DNA from: Gammaproteobacteria bacterium
Lineage (GTDB): Bacteria; Pseudomonadota; Gammaproteobacteria; DSM-19610
Direction of reading: 5' to 3'
DNA: 5,471 bases
Assembly: GCA_011371465.1 (NCBI GenBank)
Contig: DRQL01000100.1
Span: 1-5,471 of the forward strand
Shown here: positions 1 to 5,324 of the stretch, one piece after another
How the letters are laid out: the number at the start of each line of letters is the position of its first letter
How positions within the stretch are numbered: the stretch's first letter is position 1
Program-made: the position numbers and the translations under genes
The notes under the pieces: generated by a model
Told to the model about the DNA's origin: nothing
What the model saw: only the letters and a program-made list of their open reading frames with translations
Database searches by the model: none

Positions 1-201
1 AACTACCATGACAGCGCCAGGGAGATCAGGAAACGCTTTTCCCGCTATGTCCATAACTGGTGTAACCCGGCCGTGAGCGATGCCGAGCACGAGGCCCTGC
101 TCACGGAGAGCAGGGAACTGTTCAGCAGGATCAGGGAGCGGGCCGATTACGAAAACGACCAGATGTTTCCCCTGCTGGAAAAGGCAGGCCAGGGCCGGTA
201 A
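1..201 (+). CDS. 3' end of a possible hemerythrin-like (HHE) domain protein, cut by window edge
   Basis: Reading frame 1 is open from the first base to a TAA at 199-201, giving the last 66 residues of a protein whose start lies outside the window. The visible part is highly charged and predicted helical. It ends with RADYENDQMFPLLEKA followed by a short GQGR tail. A helix bearing a Y-E-x-D/E-x-x-F-P-L-L pattern close to the C terminus resembles the last helix of bacterial hemerythrin-like (HHE) domains, which bind a di-iron centre and often sense or carry oxygen. The iron-binding His residues expected earlier in the domain are not visible, so this is a resemblance only; another small helical-bundle family is possible. 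The gene converges on the next one with 24 nt between the stop codons, where I see only a weak, bulged hairpin and no clear terminator. Confidence 0.5.
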   Translation, partial: NYHDSAREIRKRFSRYVHNWCNPAVSDAEHEALLTESRELFSRIRERADYENDQMFPLLEKAGQGR

Positions 202-225
202 ACACATTCCCCCCGCAGGCCCCGG

Positions 226-498
226 TTACTTCAGCAACGGGTGATCGGCCGGCAACTGTTTCGAATACCAGATCGCCAGCTTGTGCTTCATGTTGGGCAG
301 GGAGATGTTTTCCTTTGCCAGCGGCTGTATCCGCTGGTCGTGGACCAGCAACTTGTAGATATACTCGATCTTTTCGTTGGCCGAATCCGTTGGTTCGAAT
401 TCGACCACACCGCGCTTTTCGCCGTATTCCATGCCGGCATGAATCGCTTCTTTCAGTAATTCGGCTTCGTGCTTCAGTTTCTTTTTGGTCTTTGACAT
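226..498 (-). CDS. DUF5062-like small cytoplasmic protein
   Basis: This gene encodes 90 residues from an ATG preceded by a good Shine-Dalgarno sequence (GAGGTG, 506-511, 7 nt spacing), which fixes the start. The N terminus is lysine-rich and helical (KTKKKLKHEAELLKEA), followed by an AGMEYGEKRG segment, EKIEYIYKLLVHDQ near residues 43-56, and a conserved-looking end with KHKLAIWYSKQLPADHPLL. From memory this matches DUF5062, a family of roughly 90-residue proteins in gammaproteobacteria with no known function. There is no signal peptide, membrane segment or cysteine. It lies 40 nt downstream of the hydrogenase large subunit on the same strand, with no evident terminator between, so read-through from the operon is possible. 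A functional link to hydrogenase is unproven; the high charge and small size would also fit a nucleic-acid or partner-binding role. Confidence 0.75.
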   Translation of the reverse strand: MSKTKKKLKHEAELLKEAIHAGMEYGEKRGVVEFEPTDSANEKIEYIYKLLVHDQRIQPLAKENISLPNMKHKLAIWYSKQLPADHPLLK

Positions 499-538
499 CC
501 GGGTTCACCTCGTTGCGGGTATGCAGTGGTTGTGCGGT

Positions 539-1837
539 TCAGTGCCTGTCCACTTTCAGTTTCAGGAAATGCGTGGCGCAGGAGATACAGGGGTCGTAGT
601 TGCGGATCACGGTCTCCGCCCGCAGGCGCAGGGCATCTTCCGGCCGGTCGAGCCCGAAAGCCAGCAGTGACGCAGCGATATCCTGCTCGATGCGGCCCTG
701 GTTCTGGCTGGTCGGCGGTACGATGCGCGCGCCGCGGATATTTCCTTTCGCATCCGTGCTGTACCTGTGCCAGAGCACGCCACGCGGTGCTTCGGTGCAG
801 CCGTAGCCGGTACCGGCCCGTGGCGTTACTGCTGTTTGCGTAAAACCGGGTTCGGCAGACGACTTCAGCAGGCGGATCGCTTCGCTGATGGCGAAGTGGA
901 TCTCTGCCGCGCGTGCCACGATGCTGTGAAACATGTTTGCACTGGGGAAGTGGATGCCGGCCTGTGCCAGGATGGCCAGCGTACTGTCCGGCAAGCGGTC
1001 GCTGTTGAGATTCACGCGGGCCAGCGGCCCCACCAGGTAGGGTTCGCCTTCCAGCGTTGCGTGCAAGGCCGTCGAGTGAGGAACCTGGTGCTCTGTAAAG
1101 TGCTGCTCATAGTCTTCGATAGCGATGTCCAGTCCCTGGTCGGATACCAGTCGGCCCTGCATCATGGGGTATTCGTGCTCATGTCGCAGGGCAACGCTGC
1201 AGAAATCCTGGCGGTCGTCCGGCAGATCCAGCGCGGCTACCCAGGCGATCAGTGCGGCTGCTTCGGGCAGGGCCTGTTCAAGTTCGGCAACCAGGGCTTC
1301 GGTTTCCGCCGGCCCGGGCGCGTGGTGGAAGCCGCCCACGCAAGCGCCGACCGGGTGTACCGAGCGGGCCCCGAGCAGGGCGATCAGGCGGTTACCCAGC
1401 GCCTGCAGTCGCAGGCCACGACGCACTTCATCAGGGTAGTCGCGTGCCATTGCGGGCGCGCTGTCAAAACCGAGGAAGTCCGGTGCCGCCAGCAGGTGAA
1501 TATGCAGCGCATGGCTCTGTATCCATTCGCCACAGTAAAACACGCGGCGCATGGCCTGCACACGGGGGCTCGCCTGCATGGCGAAGATTTGTTCCAGTGC
1601 AGTCACGGCACTCATCTGGTAGGCGACCGGGCAGATACCGCAGATACGCGCAACCATATCGGGCACTTCGTGGTATTCGCGGCCCTCGAGCAGTTTCTCG
1701 AACAGGCGCGGCGGTTCGTAGATATTCAGCTGCAGCGCTTCGATACGGTGGTTACTGATGGTCAGGTGCAGTGCGCCTTCGCCTTCCACCCGGGCAAGCA
1801 CAGGAACACGGATGCGGATGTCGCGTTGCTCAGTCAT
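539..1837 (-). CDS. hydA: Group 3b [NiFe]-hydrogenase large (alpha) subunit
   Basis: This 432-residue protein carries the NiFe active site that splits or forms H2, in a cytoplasmic heterotetramer with delta, gamma and beta. The N-terminal RVEGEG motif has the conserved Glu at residue 18. The L1 motif RICGICPVAY (64-73) supplies Cys66 and Cys69. HPVGACVGGF lies at 161-170 and EAPRG at 349-353. The L2 motif DPCISCATH (415-423) supplies Cys417 and Cys420. After His423, the usual cleavage point, comes a nine-residue tail (FLKLKVDRH) that a maturation endopeptidase would remove. The motif style, length and gene neighbours fit group 3b (sulfhydrogenase / NADP-reducing) rather than the membrane-bound group 1. 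The ATG at 1837 was chosen because homology begins there; the frame stays open upstream to 1987 but is only the antisense of the small subunit's end. The start overlaps the small-subunit gene by 8 nt and its ribosome site is weak, suggesting translational coupling. No frameshift or missing ligand is seen. Confidence 0.96.
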   Translation of the reverse strand: MTEQRDIRIRVPVLARVEGEGALHLTISNHRIEALQLNIYEPPRLFEKLLEGREYHEVPDMVARICGICPVAYQMSAVTALEQIFAMQASPRVQAMRRVFYCGEWIQSHALHIHLLAAPDFLGFDSAPAMARDYPDEVRRGLRLQALGNRLIALLGARSVHPVGACVGGFHHAPGPAETEALVAELEQALPEAAALIAWVAALDLPDDRQDFCSVALRHEHEYPMMQGRLVSDQGLDIAIEDYEQHFTEHQVPHSTALHATLEGEPYLVGPLARVNLNSDRLPDSTLAILAQAGIHFPSANMFHSIVARAAEIHFAISEAIRLLKSSAEPGFTQTAVTPRAGTGYGCTEAPRGVLWHRYSTDAKGNIRGARIVPPTSQNQGRIEQDIAASLLAFGLDRPEDALRLRAETVIRNYDPCISCATHFLKLKVDRH

Positions 1838-2615
1838 TCTGTTTGACACCCGCAGCCAGGCCCGGGCTGAACGCCGGGTCAGCGCTGTTGAAGGATACAA
1901 GGCGGTGGCTGGTCTGTGCCGGGTCCAGTTGCAGTGTGGAAAAATGCCCGCCCAGGGAGGACACATTGACGTTTTCAGCCGCTCCATAGCAGCCGTAGCA
2001 GTCGCGCCCGACGCCGGGACACAGTGCGCCGCAACCGGTGCGGGTGACCGGTCCCATACAGGGCATCCCCTGTGTCACCATGACGCAGACGTGGTGGCGT
2101 CGCTTGCATTCCAGGCACAGCTTGTCCTGCTCATCCACCGGCGTGACGCCGGCCAGCAGCGAGCGTAATGCAGCGGTAAGCTGCCGGGTATTGACCGGGC
2201 AGCCGTGGATTTCAAGATCGACCTTCACCTGTGCGTTGATCGGCGTTACCTTGTCGAGCAGGGAGATGGTGTCCGGTGTGGCGTAGACGGATGCTACCCA
2301 GTCATCCTGGTCTGCGACATTGCGCAGGGCCTGTAACCCTCCGGCGGTGGCACAGGCGCCGATGGTGACCAGGAACCCGCTGTTGGCACGTATCGCGCGG
2401 ATGCGTTGCAGGTCGGCGGCGGTAGACAGGCTGCCTTCCACGAAGCTGATATCGACCACGGCGGTAGGGTCAACCGGTCCGGCCTCGGCAAAGTGAACGA
2501 TATCGACCTGTTCAAACAGGGTCAGCAGCGCTTCGCCCATGTTCAGGAAGGCGAGCTGGCAGCCGTCGCAGGAGCTGAATTTGTGTACCGCCACCCTGGT
2601 TTTTTCGCCGGCCAT
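1830..2615 (-). CDS. hydD: Group 3b [NiFe]-hydrogenase small (delta) subunit
   Basis: This 261-residue protein wires the NiFe site to the electron-transfer subunits through Fe-S clusters. The proximal [4Fe-4S] ligands are visible as CDGC (Cys16, Cys19), Cys88 in IGACAT and Cys139 in HGCPV. A second Cys-rich block supplies the medial and distal clusters: CLECK (167, 170), Cys177, MPCMGP (186), TGCGALCP (195, 199) and CYGC (206, 209). There is no Tat signal (no RRxFxK) and no C-terminal membrane anchor, as expected for a soluble cytoplasmic group 3 enzyme. The ATG at 2615 has a clear Shine-Dalgarno sequence (AGGGGG, 2621-2626, 5 nt spacing) and shares one base with the gamma stop (TGATG). The frame extends upstream to 2729 but that stretch lies inside gamma and is not homologous. 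The protein is the obligate partner of the large subunit encoded next. Confidence 0.95.
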   Translation of the reverse strand: MAGEKTRVAVHKFSSCDGCQLAFLNMGEALLTLFEQVDIVHFAEAGPVDPTAVVDISFVEGSLSTAADLQRIRAIRANSGFLVTIGACATAGGLQALRNVADQDDWVASVYATPDTISLLDKVTPINAQVKVDLEIHGCPVNTRQLTAALRSLLAGVTPVDEQDKLCLECKRRHHVCVMVTQGMPCMGPVTRTGCGALCPGVGRDCYGCYGAAENVNVSSLGGHFSTLQLDPAQTSHRLVSFNSADPAFSPGLAAGVKQND

Positions 2616-3451
2616 CAGAACCCCCTGCGGCCGAACAGGTGCCGGATATCGGCGTAGCAGAATACCGGGCCGTCCCGGCACACGAAGCGGGCGCCGAACT
2701 GGCAGTGCCCGCAGTGGCCCAGCGCACACTGCATATTACGCTCCATGCTGATCCAGATCCTGTCCGCCGGCAAACCTTCTTCCAGCAGTCGTTGTACGCA
2801 GGCGCGGATCATCGGTTCCGGCCCGCACAGGAAGGCCATGCTGTCCCCGGTCCGTAACTGTGCCTGGTCGAACAGCTCGGTTACCGGGCCGACGGTGCCG
2901 TTCCAGTGTTTGCCGCCGACGTCCGCGGCGAGCAGTACCCGGGTGTCGGGGTGAGCGTCCCAGGCTGCGTAGCGTTCCCGCCAGATCAGGTCGTCGCTGT
3001 GCTTGACCCCCTGCATGATGATCAGCCGGCCGTAGGCGCTGCGGCGCTGGATCACGTAATCGATGACGGGGACGAGCGGGGCGCAGCCGAGACCGCCGGT
3101 AATGACGATTACGTCGCGGTGGCGGGCATTCTCTACCGGCCATCCGCGTCCGAAAGGACCGCGCAGCCCGACCCGGTCCCTCGGCCTTAGTTGAGCCAGG
3201 CCATGAGAGACCCGGCCGACGTCACGAATGGTGTGCACCAGGGGATCCGGCGAGGACGGATCCGAGCTGATGGAAACGGGAATTTCACCGGCGCCGTGCA
3301 GGTACAGCATGTTGAACTGTCCGGGTTGAAACTGAAACCGGTCGGCCAGCGCGCGGTCCTCAAGGCGCAGGGTGAGGGATACAATCGACGGTGACTCCTG
3401 TTGGCGAGCGATGATTTCCGCTGCCACGGGGTGATGCAGGGCAAGGCTCAT
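2615..3451 (-). CDS. hydG: Hydrogenase gamma subunit: FAD/NAD(P)-binding diaphorase with [2Fe-2S] cluster
   Basis: This 278-residue protein of the ferredoxin-NADP reductase superfamily (close to HydG of archaeal sulfhydrogenases and to the electron-transfer subunit of dihydroorotate dehydrogenase B) exchanges electrons with NAD(P)H. It has an N-terminal FAD-binding barrel with QFNMLYLHG and the flavin-site stretch IPVSISSDP (57-65). The nucleotide-binding half starts with GPFGRGW (98-104) and ITGGLGCAPL (117-126) and contains LCGPEPM (208-214). The C-terminal [2Fe-2S] loop has Cys242, Cys247, Cys250 and Cys258, a CX4CX2CX7C pattern, followed by DGPVF. An extra Cys265 follows this loop. NADP versus NAD preference cannot be read from the sequence. 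The ATG at 3451 overlaps the beta stop as ATGA and matches the start of homology; the longer frame to 3670 is antisense noise. Its ribosome site is weak, so translation probably depends on hydB. Confidence 0.95.
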   Translation of the reverse strand: MSLALHHPVAAEIIARQQESPSIVSLTLRLEDRALADRFQFQPGQFNMLYLHGAGEIPVSISSDPSSPDPLVHTIRDVGRVSHGLAQLRPRDRVGLRGPFGRGWPVENARHRDVIVITGGLGCAPLVPVIDYVIQRRSAYGRLIIMQGVKHSDDLIWRERYAAWDAHPDTRVLLAADVGGKHWNGTVGPVTELFDQAQLRTGDSMAFLCGPEPMIRACVQRLLEEGLPADRIWISMERNMQCALGHCGHCQFGARFVCRDGPVFCYADIRHLFGRRGF

Positions 3452-4563
3452 GATGCAGCACCCACGATGGTCGCTACTTCTTCCGTCAGGTCGATGCCGA
3501 CCGGGCACCAGCTGATACAGCGCCCGCAGCCCACGCACCCGGAACGGCCGTACTGGCTGTGCCAGCTGCCCAGCTTGTGGGCCAGCCACTGGCGGTAGCG
3601 CAGGTCGGTGCCGGCGCGAATCGTCACGCCGTGGATATAGCTGTGTCCCTGTGTGAAACAGGAATCCCATTCCCGGATATGTTCGGAGTGATCGGAATCC
3701 AGCGTGCCCTGGTCCAGCTCGCGGTAGCAGAAACAGGTCGGGCAGACCGAGGTGCAGTTGCCACAGGACAGGCAGCGTTCCGCTACTGTCTGCCAGTGGG
3801 GGTGATCAAGGTTTGCAAACAGCGCCGGTTCCAGGTTGCCGGGCGGCAGCCGGCGTGTCTGGCATTCGGCCGCGTGCCGGTTCTGCCGGTTGATGTCCTG
3901 CAACTGCCGGTCGGTGGTGCTGACCACGGGGAGCCGGTCGAGGATCTTCTGGCCTTCCGGACTGCCTGCCTGGATCACAAAGCCGTCATCCAGTTCGTCC
4001 AGCAGCAGGTCGTACCCGTCACTGGCGGCCGGCCCGTCCCCGGTGGATACGCAGAAGCAGGTATCGGACGGGTGCGAGCAGTTTACCGCTACCAGGAAAA
4101 GGGATGCCCGCCGGGCCTGGTAATGCGGGTCCGCGCAAGCGCCGTCCAGGAAATGCCGGTCCTGCAGCGCGAGCGCGGCCAGGTCGCAGGATCGCACGCC
4201 AATGATTGCGACCGGGTCTACGTTCCTGTCCGGTTCGGTAAAGCAAAGATTGCCGTCGGGGTCGCGGCGGGCGGACCACAGGGTTTCGTGTGCAGTAAAT
4301 ACAAACGGCTTCAGTGCCTGTGGACCGTTGGCCCAGCTGAAGTTGCGCGGTGAGTCGGTGAACCCGACCCGGTAGCGCCCCGGTGCCTGCTGTATCGAGA
4401 TGCCGTGGGGCAGGCGATCCTGTGCCTGTAATCGCGTGTAGACGACGGCGCCGTCGCGAACGACCGGGGCTGCACAGTCATAGCCCCCGTCACGCAGGGC
4501 GGAAAGCAACGCGTCAAGGGCCTTGCGCGGCAGAAAACTGTTTACTGAACGCGGCGCCTCCAT
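3448..4563 (-). CDS. hydB: Hydrogenase beta subunit: 4Fe-4S dicluster electron-transfer protein
   Basis: This 371-residue protein is the first of the operon and relays electrons between the gamma flavoprotein and the hydrogenase pair. It matches the HydB / anaerobic sulfite reductase A-like family. Two ferredoxin-type motifs sit in the C-terminal third: CLSCGNCTSVCP (Cys264, 267, 270, 274) and CVGCGRCISWCP (Cys343, 346, 349, 353). Family signatures upstream are IGVRSCDL (121-128) and NCSHPSDTCFC (161-171) followed by STGDGP. Two further cysteines (277, 279) follow the first cluster. No signal peptide or membrane segment is present. I chose the ATG at 4563, 5 nt after GGAG (4569-4572); an upstream TTG at 4593 lacks a ribosome site. 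In the mRNA the GGAG lies inside a predicted stem (see 4564-4614), so translation of the whole coupled operon may be gated here. Confidence 0.94.
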   Translation of the reverse strand: MEAPRSVNSFLPRKALDALLSALRDGGYDCAAPVVRDGAVVYTRLQAQDRLPHGISIQQAPGRYRVGFTDSPRNFSWANGPQALKPFVFTAHETLWSARRDPDGNLCFTEPDRNVDPVAIIGVRSCDLAALALQDRHFLDGACADPHYQARRASLFLVAVNCSHPSDTCFCVSTGDGPAASDGYDLLLDELDDGFVIQAGSPEGQKILDRLPVVSTTDRQLQDINRQNRHAAECQTRRLPPGNLEPALFANLDHPHWQTVAERCLSCGNCTSVCPTCFCYRELDQGTLDSDHSEHIREWDSCFTQGHSYIHGVTIRAGTDLRYRQWLAHKLGSWHSQYGRSGCVGCGRCISWCPVGIDLTEEVATIVGAAS

Positions 4564-4614
4564 CCCTGCTCCGTTTCCGGGTCTCCGGGACAAGTTTAGC
4601 CTAAACGGAGAGGG
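4564..4614 (-). promoter_or_regulatory. Predicted mRNA stem-loop hiding the hydB ribosome-binding site
   Basis: Read on the minus strand, CCCT-CTCCGTTT (4614-4603) is complementary to AAACGGAG-C-AGGG (4576-4564). This gives 12 base pairs with a single bulged C (position 4568), ending directly before the hydB ATG. The right arm contains the GGAG Shine-Dalgarno (4572-4569), so folding would block ribosome entry. The 26-nt loop holds a small inner hairpin, CCGG-AGAC-CCGG (4588-4577). The pairing is seen directly; a regulatory effect is inferred. No known riboswitch family is recognised. Confidence 0.5.
4594..4606. promoter_or_regulatory. 13-bp perfect dyad, possible operator upstream of the hydrogenase operon
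   Basis: GTTTAG and CTAAAC flank a single central base, giving a perfect 6+1+6 palindrome 31 to 43 nt before the hydB start. This symmetry is typical of a homodimeric regulator site. It overlaps a weak promoter-like pair on the minus strand: TACACC (4621-4616), a 17-nt spacer, and TAAACT (4598-4593). I cannot match it to a known regulator; it is not an FNR (TTGAT-N4-ATCAA) site. Its left half also forms part of the anti-Shine-Dalgarno arm of the stem above. Confidence 0.4.
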
Positions 4615-4642
4615 AGGTGTACGCCGGTTGCGCAGCGATTCC

Positions 4643-4678
4643 CGTGTTCTGCCTTACCCTGTTGGTCAGGCAGGCACG
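4643..4678 (-). terminator. Stem-loop after the small exported-protein gene, possible terminator or processing hairpin
   Basis: Starting 7 nt after the stop codon of the gene at 4685-5053, three stem blocks nest around a 5-nt loop: CGTG with CACG (4643-4646/4675-4678), CTGCCT with AGGCAG (4649-4654/4668-4673) and ACC with GGT (4656-4658/4664-4666). Small internal mismatches separate them, for 13 base pairs in total. No run of U follows on the transcribed strand, so it is not a textbook intrinsic terminator. It may attenuate or protect a 3' end, leaving partial read-through into hydB. Confidence 0.4.
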
Positions 4679-4684
4679 CGTTAT

Positions 4685-5053
4685 TCAGTACACGTAGGAC
4701 CAGTCGTATTTCGGTGTCATGTGATCGACGGCGAGCATCTCGATCAGGTGCCCCATTACCCGGATATTATTGGTGAGCTCTTCCGGGGTGAGCACCCGGT
4801 CTTCGTCAACAGCGGCTACATTCTGTTCGTTGAGGTGCTGAAGGATTTCCACCATGAGTTTGATGTGTCTGGTGCGGGCTTTGGCGGCGTCTTCCCGTGT
4901 GGCGGTTTTGCTTCGGGATTCCTTGAACGCCGTCTCACACTGCTGCAGTTTTTCCGCTAACGGGTAGTCTTCAGCGAATAGCGGCTGGCTGCCAAGAGCC
5001 ATGAAACCGGTAAAGGCAGTAGCGATCAGTATGCGTGCTAGCTTGCTGTACAT
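4685..5053 (-). CDS. Small exported (periplasmic) protein of unknown function
   Basis: This gene encodes 122 residues from an ATG with a strong Shine-Dalgarno sequence (GAGGAG, 5062-5067, 8 nt spacing), which settles the start over a longer frame to 5149. A classical signal peptide is visible: a basic start (MYSKLAR), a hydrophobic core to about residue 23, and a likely cleavage after PLFA (27) before EDYPLAEK. The mature part of about 95 residues is charged and apparently all-helical, with one cysteine (39). It contains several His and Met residues (H63, M67, H73, M100, H102, M106, H111, M112) and an aromatic tail, YDWSYVY. No CXXCH heme motif and no lipobox are present. I do not recognise the family; a small helical-bundle periplasmic protein is the most that can be said. 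It lies 121 nt upstream of hydB on the same strand, separated by a stem-loop, so a link to the hydrogenase is possible but unproven. Confidence 0.85.
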   Translation of the reverse strand: MYSKLARILIATAFTGFMALGSQPLFAEDYPLAEKLQQCETAFKESRSKTATREDAAKARTRHIKLMVEILQHLNEQNVAAVDEDRVLTPEELTNNIRVMGHLIEMLAVDHMTPKYDWSYVY

Positions 5054-5201
5054 TGGGTTTTCTCCTCGTCTGGGTAACAGGCAGGGTCTGCAGGTTGTTC
5101 TTGCGACGTTGATTCCCTGGTCAACGGGCGCACCAGCCTCCCGTTCCATACTAGATAACCCCGGGTACGGATTTATTCCCGCACGGCCTGTCAGTAACTC
5201 A

Positions 5202-5227
5202 CACCCTCGGAAGGCGCTTGCAGGGTG
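5202..5227. repeat. Short inverted repeat in the divergent intergenic region
   Basis: CACCCT (5202-5207) and AGGGTG (5222-5227) form a 6-bp inverted repeat with a 14-nt spacer, 27 nt upstream of the -35 box of the patatin-like gene. It lies in the 271-nt gap between two divergent genes (5054-5324). Apart from this repeat, the promoter at 5254-5282 and the ribosome site at 5062-5067, I see nothing definite in that gap; a minus-strand promoter for the exported-protein gene is not clear. The repeat could be an operator or chance. Confidence 0.25.
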
Positions 5228-5253
5228 CAGCCGGGCCTGAAAGTGCTGCTGTT

Positions 5254-5282
5254 TTGCCCTGGTCCCGGGGCCGATCTATACT
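5254..5282 (+). promoter_or_regulatory. Sigma70-like promoter for the patatin-like gene
   Basis: TTGCCC (5254-5259) and TATACT (5277-5282) are separated by exactly 17 nt. The -10 box matches consensus at five of six positions and the -35 at four of six. Transcription would begin near 5289, giving a leader of about 35 nt before the ATG at 5325. Confidence 0.6.
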
Positions 5283-5324
5283 GGCTCTGTAGCCTGTGCA
5301 ATGAATTCAACCGGATAGAGAACC

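Noticed and set aside
202..225. Terminator between the convergent genes at 201 and 226
   Set aside because: CCCGGTT/AACGGG can pair only with a bulge, extends into the coding end, and lacks a U-tract on either strand.
767..1846. Plus-strand open frame of 359 codons antisense to the hydrogenase large subunit
   Set aside because: It mirrors the codon positions of a clearly real gene in GC-rich DNA, its translation has no recognisable domain, and it has no convincing ribosome site. Long shadow frames are expected here.
1838..1987. Fifty-codon N-terminal extension of the large subunit
   Set aside because: The extra residues overlap the small-subunit gene in another frame, show no hydrogenase homology, and MTEQRDIRIRVPVLARVEGEG is a typical large-subunit start.
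3452..3670. Seventy-three-codon extension of the gamma subunit upstream of 3451
   Set aside because: It lies wholly within hydB in a different frame and is Arg/Pro-rich noise; the ATGA overlap at 3451-3448 gives the normal coupled start.
3559..4353. Plus-strand open frame of 264 codons antisense to hydB
   Set aside because: The opposite strand encodes two intact ferredoxin motifs and family signatures; the antisense product is low-complexity and unrecognisable.
4564..4593. TTG start for hydB at 4593
   Set aside because: No Shine-Dalgarno precedes it, whereas the ATG at 4563 has GGAG at the right distance; the added residues are not conserved-looking.
4598..4616. Sigma54-type (GG-N10-GC) promoter in front of hydB
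   Set aside because: I searched the 4684-4564 gap by eye and found no TGGCAC-N5-TTGC-like pair; only a weak sigma70-like pair is present.
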